Below are positions 44,706 to 52,754 of a stretch of 64,000 nt of DNA, in pieces (position 1 is the first letter of the stretch; every line of letters starts with the position of its first letter). The position numbers were made by a program, and so were the translations under genes. The DNA is taken from assembly GCA_947624375.1 (NCBI GenBank), contig CANQKD010000001.1, positions 234,902-298,901 of the forward strand, given 5' to 3'. Under the pieces are notes generated by a model, which saw only the letters and a list, made by a program, of their open reading frames with translations, searched no databases and was not told the DNA's origin. The stretch is from an uncultured Clostridia bacterium (GTDB lineage Bacteria > Bacillota > Clostridia > Oscillospirales > Ruminococcaceae).

Positions 44706-46640
44706 TTACTTGACTATATTCGCCTGTGAGTCAAGTCCGTGCTGTGCTACAAAACCTCTGTACTGAGGGGCAAGTTCTTCAACGTCGGGTATACGTCCTA
44801 CTACGTTATCCAAAAGCCAGTCAAGCTTTATTATCTGGTTGGGAGAAAGTTCTTCGTCTGTGCCGACGAGTATTTTGCCGCTCTGCGCTCTCATAACGCC
44901 TGTGAACGGTGCAAACTCGCCGCTCGTTATTTTTTCGCGTATCATCTTGACGAGTTTTTTAGTGCCGCTGGGCAGCCTTTCGGAGCAGGCTACATCTATA
45001 GTTCCCGACGACATGCCCCAGAAGTAGTTCAGCGCCTGAGTTTCATTTCGGTTGGCATCGTTTTTCCAGGCGCCTATCATTATTGAGTGCACCATTTCTT
45101 TATAGAGTATTCCCCAGTTCCACACGGGCGCGGCAAGGCGGAATGATATGCCGCCATACAGTCCGTACAGACCGAAGCCGCTGTCTTCTGAAAGGGGCGC
45201 GTTTATATCGCGGTCGGAGATGAGGTCTATCTGCTTTGAGCGGAAATACTCACAGGGGTCATGGTCGATAAGAGTTGACCAGTCAAGATACACCAGCGCG
45301 CGCGGATTTACAAGCTTTACGCCAAGCGCAAAGGCATCTATAGAAGCAGGCGTACCGAGTATAGGGTAGTCGGCAATGTAGCCTACACGCTCGTTTTCGG
45401 TCATAGAACCTGCAATAATACCGGTTATGAATTTTGCCTCATATATTCGCAGGTAATATGTACGCAGCTGTTTATAGGCGGTATTGAGCGAACAGTTCAT
45501 TATAATGCTTTCGGGGTGAGCGACCGCCATACGCATACTTACCGCGTGATAGGCAGGCGAAGTTGTGAAAACTACTTTGCAGCCGTCTGCTATAGCTTTC
45601 TGAATGGTGCTTTCGGCTTCAGCCTCGCTGCACACGAACGCTTTTGTTTCAACAGCGCTGCCGAACGCATCTTCTATATATCTTCTGCCTATCTCGTGAT
45701 TATAGCTCCACGAGGAGTTCTGCGGATCTTTAGGATAGAGAAAAGCTATTTTCAGAACGCTGCTGCCGACAAGCGGTATCATCTTTGTCAGCGCTACCTT
45801 CTTGCTGTCGTCGGTCGGGTGAAGTATCCGCAGACCGGGCTTTTCATCTGCAAGAACACGAAACTCATCGAAGATACGATCCATGTGCCTGTCTATCTCG
45901 GCGGAGGAGAGCCCTTTCAGGGTATCGAAGCCGTATATCTCTATAAAATGCAAAAACGCATCGCCCGTTGTAAAGGGCAGCCTTTGCCAGTGCTTTTGGA
46001 TATAGTGCGTTTCAAATGACGAGTAGAGAAAACGCACATCTTTTCGCCTATCTTCCGACCACAGCGGCGCTTTTTCTGTGCCGTCGTCGGCAGGGATAGC
46101 TTTTAAAAGCCTTGAATACGAGCCCTGCTGGCTCATAAGTATATCGTATATGCCCGTTACCTTATAAAAATCAAGAAAATCGGCATAGACTTTATATTCC
46201 TGTTCCTCGGAGGGCTTGGGAAGAATGCGTGTTACCGTGGCGTCTATCTTTACCGCGCCGTTGAACTTTGAAACGCTCACGCGCTTGTTGCCCTCGACGA
46301 CGTAAAACCTGTGCATATACTCAAACGCGATTATGGGGTCGCGAACGCCCGTTTGCTGAACCGAATCGTAAAGCTCCGACCACTTGTTTGCAAACTCTGT
46401 TGAATACGCCAGCAGCGGCATAAAGTTAGATGCGAACGCTGTTGTTCTCTCCGCCGAGGCTGTGCCTGCGATAAGCGAGATAGGAATCTCAAGCTGTCCC
46501 AGCGGCACTCTGCCTACTTCACCGCCGCCGCGAAGAAGATCTTCAAGCACGGGAAGATACGGATACTGACCTTTTGATATTGCTGCTCTATATTGTTTTT
46601 CGGCTGCTTTCTGAGCCTTTAAATAATCCTGATAAGCCAT
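44706..46640 (-). CDS. Cytoplasmic BMP-domain protein with ParB/sulfiredoxin-like N-terminal region
   Basis: A 644-residue protein. Residues about 48-150 resemble a ParB N-terminal/sulfiredoxin-like module (GQLEIPISLIAGT, VRDPIIAFEYMHRFYVVEGNKRVSVSKFNG). Residues about 285-560 form a basic-membrane-protein (BMP/Med) periplasmic-binding domain that usually binds nucleosides (LKIAFLYPKDPQNSSWSYNHEIGRRYIE, VVFTTSPAYHAVSMRMAVAHPE, RVGYIADYPILGTPASIDAFALG). Unlike transport lipoproteins it has no signal peptide or lipobox, so it should be a cytosolic ligand sensor. A similar family exists in clostridia, without a known function. It has its own promoter and is followed by the metallophosphoesterase gene. 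Confidence 0.82.
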   Translation of the reverse strand: MAYQDYLKAQKAAEKQYRAAISKGQYPYLPVLEDLLRGGGEVGRVPLGQLEIPISLIAGTASAERTTAFASNFMPLLAYSTEFANKWSELYDSVQQTGVRDPIIAFEYMHRFYVVEGNKRVSVSKFNGAVKIDATVTRILPKPSEEQEYKVYADFLDFYKVTGIYDILMSQQGSYSRLLKAIPADDGTEKAPLWSEDRRKDVRFLYSSFETHYIQKHWQRLPFTTGDAFLHFIEIYGFDTLKGLSSAEIDRHMDRIFDEFRVLADEKPGLRILHPTDDSKKVALTKMIPLVGSSVLKIAFLYPKDPQNSSWSYNHEIGRRYIEDAFGSAVETKAFVCSEAEAESTIQKAIADGCKVVFTTSPAYHAVSMRMAVAHPESIIMNCSLNTAYKQLRTYYLRIYEAKFITGIIAGSMTENERVGYIADYPILGTPASIDAFALGVKLVNPRALVYLDWSTLIDHDPCEYFRSKQIDLISDRDINAPLSEDSGFGLYGLYGGISFRLAAPVWNWGILYKEMVHSIMIGAWKNDANRNETQALNYFWGMSSGTIDVACSERLPSGTKKLVKMIREKITSGEFAPFTGVMRAQSGKILVGTDEELSPNQIIKLDWLLDNVVGRIPDVEELAPQYRGFVAQHGLDSQANIVK

Positions 46641-46671
46641 ATATACACCCTTTCAAATTTCGGCTAAGGGT

Positions 46672-46700
46672 ATTATAACACAAGGCTTTTCAAAAATCAA
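46672..46700 (-). promoter_or_regulatory. Promoter of the BMP-domain gene
   Basis: Minus-strand TTGATT (46695-46700) and TATAAT (46672-46677), 17-base spacer, about 32 bases upstream of the ATG. Confidence 0.7.
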
Positions 46701-46828
46701 CTAAAAGACAATACAAACGATTTGGCACAAAAGGCTTGTCTTTTGTACATTTTTCCATATCGGAAGAGTGGTTGTTAAGAAGTTCTGCCGAAAGAAAGCG
46801 GCGGCGAAGATATACCGGAATAGAACGA

Positions 46829-46860
46829 AAAAACGGACAGCAAAAACTGTCCGTTGTTTT
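46829..46860 (-). terminator. Terminator of the GH51 operon
   Basis: AACGGACAG / CTGTCCGTT stem with a five- to six-base loop and a T run on the minus strand (TTTTTTCG). Confidence 0.85.
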
Positions 46861-46869
46861 TATGATATT

Positions 46870-47127
46870 CTACCACTGACGTTTTGACGAGGGGCAGTGT
46901 GACTGCTTTGCGGCGGCGCGAAGCTGCACGTAACAGCCGCATTTCATACATACGCCGCCAACCAGATCATCGCAGGAAAGGCAGATGTCAAGGCGGCTTT
47001 TGTACAAGGGTTCATCTGCGCGCATTTTAGGCGGCATTATCGCTATTTTTTCTTCTATGAGCTTTGCGGTGTCTTGTCTGCCGGCTTGCTCGAGAAGACA
47101 GCGCGTGCAAGGTTTGCCGTACTCCAT
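46870..47127 (-). CDS. Cys-rich small protein (DUF6171-like)
   Basis: An 85-residue protein with Cys pairs CTRCLLEQAG near the N-terminus and a second group CLSCDDLVGGVCMKCGCYV near residues 50-68, suggesting one or two zinc sites. This matches the DUF6171 family as I remember it, which is found next to diverse metabolic genes in clostridia. It begins one base after the GH51 stop and so is co-transcribed with it. A role in binding a metal or nucleic acid is possible; none is known. Confidence 0.78.
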   Translation of the reverse strand: MEYGKPCTRCLLEQAGRQDTAKLIEEKIAIMPPKMRADEPLYKSRLDICLSCDDLVGGVCMKCGCYVQLRAAAKQSHCPSSKRQW

Positions 47128-47128
47128 A

Positions 47129-48595
47129 TCAGCCTATAATAATGCGCACTACCGAACACGGCGGCAAGAGCGCGGAAACTTCGCCGTTTTCGCACTTTAC
47201 TTCTAAAGGCGCGGTATGAACGTTATCGGGAGTATCAAAATCATTTCTGGCGTGGACTTCGCCCGTAAGTATACAGCCGCTTGCCTTGGCGGCATTTTCA
47301 GCGCCTGTGATATTTACGGTATACTCGTTTTCAAGAGAGCAGTTGGCAAGAGTTACCACTATCTCTCCCCTGTCGTTCACGCTGGCACTTTGCGAGAAGG
47401 TGGGTACGCCCTCAGCAGCCTGCTCGTTTTCGATATGCGAATAGATGAGGGTATTTTCCATATGCTCTTTGAACATATCAAACACGTGGAAGGTAGGCGT
47501 TTTCACTGTCTGCGCGCCCTCGGTGAGCAGCACGGACTGCAAAACGTTGACTGCCTGCGCTATATTTGCCATATACACCCTGTCGCTGTGTGAGTTGAAA
47601 ATGTTGAGATTTATCGCTGCAACTATGGCATCACGCATGGTGTTTAGCTGATAGAGTAACGACGGGTCGGTGCCGGGTTCAACGTCATACCAGCAGCCCC
47701 ATTCATCTACCACAAGACCTACCCTGTGCTGTGGGTCGTAGCGATCCATAATAGCGCTATGCCGCGTTACAAGTTCTTCCATACGCAAGGTGCAGCGCAG
47801 GGTGCTGTAGTACTCGTCGCTGTCAAACTCGGTAGAGCTGCCCTTGTGATCCCAATTGCAGGTGGGAACGGTGTAGTAGTGCATTGAAATCCCGTTCATC
47901 TGCCACGGACCTATTTTCTTCATGCAAACTTCAGTCCAGTTGTAGTCGTCTGCGTTAGGACCGCAGGCTATTTTATAAAAGCTGTTGCCGCTGTATTCTC
48001 TGCAAAAAGTGGCATAACGCTTGTAGTTATCGCAGTAATATTCGGGCGTCATGTTGCCGCCACAGCCCCAGCTTTCGTTGCCGATGCCGAGGTATTTCAG
48101 CTTCCACGCGTTCTGCCTGCCGTTTTTGCGGCGAAGCTCGGTCATGGGTGAAGTGCCGTCAAAGGTGATGTACTCTATCCACTCCATAAGCTCTCTTACG
48201 GTGCCGCTGCCAACATTCGCGCTTATGTAGGGCTGGCAGCCGACAAGCTCGCAGAATCGCAGAAATTCATGCGTGCCGAAACTGTTGTCCTCGGAGACGT
48301 GACCCCAGTTGTTCACAACGCCTTTGCGCTGAGACTTATCGCCCACGCCGTCTTTCCAGTGGTATTCATCGGCAAAGCAGCCGCCCGGCCAGCGCAGCAC
48401 GGGAAGTTTCAGCTGGCGGAAAGCCTCGACAACATCTTTGCGGTAGCCCTCGATATTGGGAATATCGCTGTTTTCGCCGACATAGATGCCGTCGTAGATA
48501 CATCTGCCGAGATGCTCGGAGAAGTTTGAGTATATCTCTTTGTTTATCTTGCTTCTGCGGTCGCGCGGGTTTAAAGTAAGCTTGACGTTTTTCAT
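47129..48595 (-). CDS. Glycoside hydrolase family 51, alpha-L-arabinofuranosidase
   Basis: A 488-residue cytoplasmic enzyme removing alpha-L-arabinofuranose from imported arabino-oligosaccharides. The barrel domain (about 1-380) has [20 protein letters not shown], the acid/base Glu near 173 in [11 protein letters not shown] and the nucleophile Glu near 298 in [11 protein letters not shown]-terminal beta-sandwich completes the fold (about 390-488). No signal peptide is present. Together with the GH27 enzyme it points to growth on plant hemicellulose side chains. The length is usual. The ATG follows AGGATGATATC. Confidence 0.93.
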   Translation of the reverse strand: MKNVKLTLNPRDRRSKINKEIYSNFSEHLGRCIYDGIYVGENSDIPNIEGYRKDVVEAFRQLKLPVLRWPGGCFADEYHWKDGVGDKSQRKGVVNNWGHVSEDNSFGTHEFLRFCELVGCQPYISANVGSGTVRELMEWIEYITFDGTSPMTELRRKNGRQNAWKLKYLGIGNESWGCGGNMTPEYYCDNYKRYATFCREYSGNSFYKIACGPNADDYNWTEVCMKKIGPWQMNGISMHYYTVPTCNWDHKGSSTEFDSDEYYSTLRCTLRMEELVTRHSAIMDRYDPQHRVGLVVDEWGCWYDVEPGTDPSLLYQLNTMRDAIVAAINLNIFNSHSDRVYMANIAQAVNVLQSVLLTEGAQTVKTPTFHVFDMFKEHMENTLIYSHIENEQAAEGVPTFSQSASVNDRGEIVVTLANCSLENEYTVNITGAENAAKASGCILTGEVHARNDFDTPDNVHTAPLEVKCENGEVSALLPPCSVVRIIIG

Positions 48596-48651
48596 GATAT
48601 CATCCTTGTAGATTTTAATTTGAGTACCCTTTATACAAAGGTTGTAAAGCC

Positions 48652-49001
48652 TGTCAAGAAATCAAAAGTTTTCGGTCAAGCCTTTTTCAAAAGGCTTGTC
48701 AGGTCGAGGGTGAAACCCTCGTCGCCGTCCGCAGACGGCGAAAGCCCCTACATCGTGCGCTCTGCAAGGGGTGAATTCTGAAACAGTCCTGTGGACTGTT
48801 TCTGGAGAGGGGAGGCTCTGCAAGAGAGAGCCTCCCCTAGTTGTAGCACAACGCTCTCTTTCCGCGTTCCATTCTGGAACGCCGTACAATGCGAAAAATT
48901 CCTAACAAGTAAAATGCGCGAATTATTAGCACACTCAAAATGAGAATAAAACCAAAGTACAGAGGGCGTTGCACAGCTCCGCAGGGTGCGCGTAAGCGCA
49001 A
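48652..49001. repeat. Dispersed hairpin-rich element, copy B
   Basis: Non-coding. The left block (48652-48705) and right block (48862-49001) match copy A (about 1310-1370 and 1633-1775) in order and orientation. Consecutive hairpins: CAAGCCTTT/AAAGGCTTG (48678-48699), GAGGGT/ACCCTC (48706-48720), CGCCGTC/GACGGCG (48723-48740), CCCCT/AGGGG (about 48744-48772), GAAACAGTCC/GGACTGTTTC (48780-48802), AGGGGAGGCTCT/AGAGCCTCCCCT (48808-48838), GCGTTCCA/TGGAACGC (48864-48882). The GCGTTCCA hairpin keeps its stem but changes its loop between copies. The left inverted end of copy A is absent here; the right end is kept. Confidence 0.8.
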
Positions 49002-49071
49002 ATAATAAACTGTGTAAAAAGGGTCTGAAAAAAGTATAACACATATGCTGCCGAAAATCAAGTAAGCATAG

Positions 49072-49100
49072 TTGCAAAAAAAATTATATTATGATATAAT
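49072..49100 (+). promoter_or_regulatory. Promoter of the tiny-ORF transcript
   Basis: TTGCAA (49072-49077) and TATAAT (49095-49100), 17-base spacer. A transcript would start near 49107 at GGAGTGCCGATG. Confidence 0.78.
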
Positions 49101-49116
49101 AATACATGGAGTGCCG

Positions 49117-49182
49117 ATGAAATACGAAAACGGTAGTGGTTATTCTCCCACCTTTCCTCAGTTTGAGGAGGATTGGGGGTGA
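49117..49182 (+). CDS. 21-residue ORF 1 of the convergent locus
   Basis: ATG at 49117 lies 6 bases after GGAG; the ORF reads MKYENGSGYSP followed by TFPQFEEDWG and stops at 49182, six bases before the next ATG. It could be a leader peptide, a structural small protein, or merely the translated leader of the following ORF. Its first residues resemble those of the opposing ORF on the minus strand (MYDSGYLP), because the two RNAs begin with a similar sequence. Real translation is likely from the ribosome site but unproven. Confidence 0.5.
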   Translation: MKYENGSGYSPTFPQFEEDWG

Positions 49183-49187
49183 TATCA

Positions 49188-49268
49188 ATGGATAATATCA
49201 CATTGATATTGATAATTATTATATTGATACTTATCGACGATATTATCAATAAAAATAACAAAAAATAA
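49188..49268 (+). CDS. 26-residue hydrophobic peptide
   Basis: A tiny ORF with strong ribosome-binding sequences (GAGGAGG and GGGGGTGAT, the latter overlapping the stop of ORF 1). The peptide is MDNI followed by an almost pure Ile/Leu membrane helix (residues 5-16), then DDIINKNNKK. Short acidic, hydrophobic helix, and basic tail is the pattern of type I toxin peptides and also of small sporulation-type hydrophobic proteins. The stop lies inside the shared terminator. Below the size normally annotated. I do not recognise a named family. Confidence 0.6.
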   Translation: MDNITLILIIIILILIDDIINKNNKK

Positions 49269-49304
49269 CCGCTCACTCTTCCAAAATGTAGCGATTATTT
49301 TTTT
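49264..49304. terminator. Shared bidirectional terminator of the convergent locus
   Basis: AATAACCGCT (49264-49273) faces AGCGATTATT (49290-49299), a 10-bp stem with one mismatch on the plus RNA and one G-U wobble on the minus RNA. A and T runs flank both sides, so it can end transcripts in either direction, better on the minus strand. Confidence 0.75.
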
Positions 49305-49360
49305 GATCAAAACTATTGGGAGATAACCGCTATCGTACATAATCGGCACTCCTTTTTCTA
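49264..49360 (-). ncRNA. Candidate short convergent RNA opposing the tiny-ORF transcript
   Basis: From the minus-strand promoter (49366-49394) a transcript would start near 49359 with GGAGTGCCGATTATG and stop at the shared terminator, about 95-100 bases. It overlaps the 3' end of the plus transcript through the terminator hairpin. It also contains an ATG after GGAG (MYDSGYLPIVLIKK...), whose open frame runs through the terminator, so translation of the whole frame is doubtful. Its first about 40 bases are similar in sequence, not complementary, to the start of the plus transcript. Confidence 0.5.
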
Positions 49361-49365
49361 TATAT

Positions 49366-49394
49366 ATTATACACCATAAAAAATCGTTTGTCAA
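49366..49394 (-). promoter_or_regulatory. Promoter of the convergent RNA
   Basis: Minus-strand TTGACA (49389-49394) and TATAAT (49366-49371), 17-base spacer; exact consensus and stronger than the opposing promoter. Confidence 0.85.
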
Positions 49395-49416
49395 GGGTTT
49401 TGGCAAACTGCTTGCC

Positions 49417-49446
49417 TTGACATTTACCAACAGGATATGATATAAT
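49417..49446 (+). promoter_or_regulatory. Promoter of the hybrid histidine kinase
   Basis: TTGACA (49417-49422) and TATAAT (49441-49446), 18-base spacer; GGGAGG precedes the ATG at 49490. Confidence 0.75.
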
Positions 49447-49489
49447 ATACATAGGTATGTTTTTATTAAAATACATCGGGAGGAAGCAT

Positions 49490-52090
49490 ATGGAGAAAAA
49501 CAAAAAGCATCATTTCAGGCCTGACAAAAGTCTTACCGCTACTCTGGTAACGATTATAACGATCTTCGTTTTGCTGATAGCGGTTTATTTTATGATAGAT
49601 CATTTTTTAAGAGGGTACGCGCTGAACCGTATGGAGGAGGGCGTGAACACCGTTATCAAAGAGGTATCATACATACTTGACCGTGACAGCAAGATGCTTA
49701 AAGCCGCTGCCGGTACTTTTGAAGATGTTGGCGATTTTAAAAATATTGAGTCACTGCAAGAAGTACTCCGCACGAACAGCAAACTTTTTGAAACGATGAA
49801 TCTGAATATTCTTCTTCCCGATAACAGGTTAGTGGCGGCTGACGGAAACATATATGACGTAGAAGGCAAAATATCTTTTGAGGAAGAAGCAAGGCACGGT
49901 GAACACGTTTCAGATCGCGTTACCAACGTGATCACGGGCACACCGGTAATAAGGCAGTATGTGCCGATAATACAGAACGGTGAGACGGTCGCTGTTCTTT
50001 ACGGTGTTATAGATCTTGACACGCTTAGCGAGGCGCTGAACGTTGACAACATATACTATGCAAGCGCAAGCGTTTATATTATTGACACGAAGAACGGTGA
50101 TCTGCTTCTTGACACATACCCGACACACAAGGAACTTGGAAATATACATCAGTACTATGAGAAAAATTATGCGCGAAAGACGAAGGGCGAGCTGACGTGG
50201 GACGAATATTTGGCTGAGATAATGGAACTAAAGACCGGCTACGTTATCTTCAAGACGGCGCAGACAGACGGCTGGGACTATATGTACTATGCGCCTGCAA
50301 AAATAAACAACTGGGTAATAGCCGTTGAAGTACCCGAAAAAGTGGCGTTTGAAAGCGTTTTTGCGGTAAGGAAGATGTGTATTGCAATAGGCATAATGCT
50401 GTTTATAATAGTGGTGGCGTACTATCTTTACATGAGGAGAAACGCCAAGATAGCTGTGGAGGGCGCGGTAAAGCACGCGGTACTTAAAGAAAAGCTGCAC
50501 AAGGCGGAGGCTGCCGACAAGGCTAAGAGCATATTCCTTTCAAATATGTCGCACGACATACGCACGCCGATGAACGCTATAATAGGCTACACGACGCTTG
50601 TTCAGGCGAACCTTGACAACCGAGAAAGAGTGGAAGAATATCTGAAAAAGATACTTTCTTCGAGCAACCATATGCTCTCGCTGGTAAATGATGTTCTTGA
50701 CATGAGCAGGATAGAATCGGGCAAGCTGAATATTGAAGAAAAGGAATGTTCGATAAGCGATATATTCCGCGACATGAGAAACATTATACAGTCGCAGATA
50801 CAGTCAAAGCAGCTGAATTTCTACATGGACACCGTAGACATTACAAACGAGGATATTTTCTGCGACAAGCTGCACATAAATCAGGTGCTGCTGAATTTGC
50901 TGTCCAACGCGATAAAGTTTACGCCGCCGGGCGGAACGGTTGCTATGATGATACAGCAAAAGCCGAGCGCTCCCGAGGGGTACGGCGCATATGAGATACG
51001 CGTTAAAGACACGGGCATTGGCATGAGCGAGGACTTTATAGAGCACATATTCGAGCCGTTTGAGCGCGAACGCAACACCACTGCAAGCGGCATAAGCGGC
51101 ACGGGGCTTGGCATGGCGATAACTAAAAATATTGTTGATGCTATGGGCGGCAGTATCAAAGTTATATCGGAGCAGGGCAAGGGCAGCGAGTTTATTATAA
51201 ACTTTGAGTTCCGTTTACAAGACACGCCGCGGCACGTTGGCACTATTAAAGAGCTTGCAGGTCTGCGCGCGCTGGTGGCTGACGACAGCTTTACTACCTG
51301 CGACAGTGTGGCAAAAATGCTGCATCAGATAGGTATGCGTCCTGACTGGGTACTGCACGGAAAAGAGGCGGTGCTTCACGCAAAGCAGGCACACGAACTG
51401 GGCGACGACTACAACGCATACATTATAGACTGGCTGCTGCCCGACTTGAACGGTCTGGAGGTAGTAAGGCAGATACGCGCGATAGTTGGCTACGACACGC
51501 CGATAATAATAGTTACGGCTTACGACTGGGCGGACTTTGAGGAAGAAGCGCGAAAGGTAGGCGTTACGGCATTTTGCAGCAAGCCTATATTCCTTTCCGA
51601 GCTGCGCGACATACTTGTAAGTACGGCAAAGGTACACGCGCCAGAGATACCGCCGAAGAAAGAAGACCCTGTGAAAGAATTCCGCGCGGACAACACACGG
51701 CTTTTGCTTGTTGAGGACAACGAGCTCAACCGCGAGATTGCGCAGGAACTTTTGGAGGAGCGAGGCTTTATTGTTGAGCACGCCGAGGACGGCAGCATTG
51801 CTGTTGAAATGGTGCGAAAGTCGCAGCCGGGGTATTATTCTGTAATTCTTATGGACGTACAGATGCCCAACATGAACGGTTACGATGCCACAAGGGCGAT
51901 ACGCGCGCTGGAAAACAAATCTCTAGCGATGATACCGGTAATTGCGATGACTGCGAACGCCTTTAACGAGGACAAACAAAAGGCTATGGAGGCAGGCATG
52001 AACGCGCACGTTGCCAAGCCTGTTGACGTTGACAAGCTGATGGAAACGCTGAAAAGGATACTGGAAAATAAGAAAAGTGCAGTCTCTTAA
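49490..52090 (+). CDS. Hybrid sensor histidine kinase with two receiver domains
   Basis: An 866-residue membrane kinase. Start 49490 has GGGAGG upstream. TM1 about 17-38, an extracellular Cache-like sensor (about 40-285; ISFEEEARHGEHVSDRVTN, LLLDTYPTHKEL), TM2 about 286-308. HisKA has the phospho-His in NMSHDIRTPMNAIIGY (about 354). HATPase motifs are LLNLLSNAIKFTPPGG, KDTGIGMSEDF, and GTGLGMAI. Receiver 1 has Asp about 646 in IIDWLLPDLNG; receiver 2 has Asp about 788 in LMDVQMPNMNG. No HPt or DNA-binding domain is present. It senses an external small ligand; partner unknown. The gene stands alone. Confidence 0.95.
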   Translation: MEKNKKHHFRPDKSLTATLVTIITIFVLLIAVYFMIDHFLRGYALNRMEEGVNTVIKEVSYILDRDSKMLKAAAGTFEDVGDFKNIESLQEVLRTNSKLFETMNLNILLPDNRLVAADGNIYDVEGKISFEEEARHGEHVSDRVTNVITGTPVIRQYVPIIQNGETVAVLYGVIDLDTLSEALNVDNIYYASASVYIIDTKNGDLLLDTYPTHKELGNIHQYYEKNYARKTKGELTWDEYLAEIMELKTGYVIFKTAQTDGWDYMYYAPAKINNWVIAVEVPEKVAFESVFAVRKMCIAIGIMLFIIVVAYYLYMRRNAKIAVEGAVKHAVLKEKLHKAEAADKAKSIFLSNMSHDIRTPMNAIIGYTTLVQANLDNRERVEEYLKKILSSSNHMLSLVNDVLDMSRIESGKLNIEEKECSISDIFRDMRNIIQSQIQSKQLNFYMDTVDITNEDIFCDKLHINQVLLNLLSNAIKFTPPGGTVAMMIQQKPSAPEGYGAYEIRVKDTGIGMSEDFIEHIFEPFERERNTTASGISGTGLGMAITKNIVDAMGGSIKVISEQGKGSEFIINFEFRLQDTPRHVGTIKELAGLRALVADDSFTTCDSVAKMLHQIGMRPDWVLHGKEAVLHAKQAHELGDDYNAYIIDWLLPDLNGLEVVRQIRAIVGYDTPIIIVTAYDWADFEEEARKVGVTAFCSKPIFLSELRDILVSTAKVHAPEIPPKKEDPVKEFRADNTRLLLVEDNELNREIAQELLEERGFIVEHAEDGSIAVEMVRKSQPGYYSVILMDVQMPNMNGYDATRAIRALENKSLAMIPVIAMTANAFNEDKQKAMEAGMNAHVAKPVDVDKLMETLKRILENKKSAVS

Positions 52091-52107
52091 AAGAGGCTGC
52101 ATTTTTT
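52078..52107 (+). terminator. Terminator of the hybrid histidine kinase
   Basis: TGCAGTCTCT / AGAGGCTGCA stem followed by TTTTTT, overlapping the stop of the kinase gene and the end of the small minus-strand ORF. Confidence 0.85.
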
Positions 52108-52237
52108 AATTTTCCTGCTTATCTGCAAAAGTAAGGTCGTTTTCAAGGTTGTCGCGCGCGAGGTCGTTTTCGTTAAACGCAGGGCTGTTGCTTACGCTTT
52201 GCGGATTTGCTTTGTTTGTCTTTTTCTTTTTGGACAT
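52106..52237 (-). CDS. 43-residue Lys/Asn-rich small protein
   Basis: A small ORF with a very good ribosome site (GGGGAGG 7 bases before the ATG). It encodes MSKKKKTNKANPQSVSNSP then AFNENDLARDNLENDLTFADKQEN: a basic N-terminal third and an acidic C-terminal half with no hydrophobic segment. Such tiny charged proteins are common in clostridia and often uncharacterised. It converges with the kinase gene and shares its terminator. Function unknown. Confidence 0.65.
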   Translation of the reverse strand: MSKKKKTNKANPQSVSNSPAFNENDLARDNLENDLTFADKQEN

Positions 52238-52297
52238 TTTTATACCTCCCCTTTTCTATTAGTATGGGCGGAAAGATGAAAATTATCAGAACATATT

Positions 52298-52332
52298 TCA
52301 CCGCGGAGCTTATGCTTTGCGGTGATTTTTTC
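52298..52332 (+). terminator. Orphan terminator-like hairpin
   Basis: TCACCGC / GCGGTGA stem with a T run on the plus strand (ATTTTTTC), between the small minus-strand ORF and the padR promoter. No plus-strand gene ends here, so it may stop read-through or an unseen small RNA. Confidence 0.5.
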
Positions 52333-52376
52333 GTCTTGATAATTGTAAACAAAGTATTAACAAACGTAAAATACAC

Positions 52377-52405
52377 TTGACAGGCAATACTATGCGTGAT
52401 ATAGT
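52377..52405 (+). promoter_or_regulatory. Promoter of the padR operon
   Basis: TTGACA (52377-52382) and TATAGT (52400-52405), 17-base spacer; AAGGAGG lies 7 bases before padR. The GATATAGTATTAT overlap of the -10 may bind PadR. Confidence 0.75.
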
Positions 52406-52427
52406 ATTATGTGTAAGGAGGTATCGT

Positions 52428-52754
52428 ATGGATATACAGCTGAAAAGAGGTCTGCTTGAAGTATGCGTGCTTGCGGCGATAAAGAACGAGGACAGCTACG
52501 GATACAAGATAATCAAAGATATAAAGCCGTATGTGGAGATATCGGAGTCGACTCTCTACCCGATACTGCGGCGTTTGCAGGCTGCCTCGCTGCTGACGGA
52601 GCGCACCGCCGAGCACAACGGCAGGCTGCGGAAATACTACAGCATTACGCAGGCAGGCAGAAAACGCATAGAGGAATTTAAGGAAGAATGGAAAGAGATA
52701 ATGTCGATATACGGATTTGTTACGAGGGAGGAAACTTGCGATGACAAAAAATGA
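52428..52754 (+). CDS. PadR-family transcriptional regulator
   Basis: A 108-residue winged helix protein (MDIQLKRGLLEVCVLAAIKNEDSYGYKI, then ISESTLYPILRRLQAASLL and KYYSITQAGRKRIEEF). Start 52428 has AAGGAGG upstream. It lacks the long C-terminal dimer domain of PadR subfamily 1, hence PadR_2 type. It precedes and overlaps a DUF1700 gene by 14 bases (the ATG at 52741 lies inside its end). PadR/DUF1700/DUF4097 clusters in Firmicutes respond to membrane stress; PadR probably represses its own operon. Confidence 0.93.
   Translation: MDIQLKRGLLEVCVLAAIKNEDSYGYKIIKDIKPYVEISESTLYPILRRLQAASLLTERTAEHNGRLRKYYSITQAGRKRIEEFKEEWKEIMSIYGFVTREETCDDKK

Noticed and set aside
46702..46744. AAAAGACAA / TTGTCTTTT inverted repeat upstream of the BMP-domain gene as a terminator or riboswitch
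   Set aside because: The loop is about 25 bases and the stem is A/T-rich; it overlaps the promoter region and matches no known RNA family.
49058..49276. Minus-strand 72-codon frame opposite the tiny hydrophobic ORF
   Set aside because: Its Ile-rich core is the complement of the plus-strand ORF; no ribosome site, and it lies beyond the minus-strand terminator.
49072..49394. Direct equivalence with the Fst/par toxin-antitoxin system
   Set aside because: In Fst/par the 5' repeats are complementary between the two RNAs; here they are alike in sense, and the peptide sequence does not match Fst.
49185..49430. Minus-strand frame of 81 codons through the convergent small-ORF locus
   Set aside because: It begins upstream of the minus promoter and runs through the terminator; only the initial MYDSGYLP part after the promoter might be translated.
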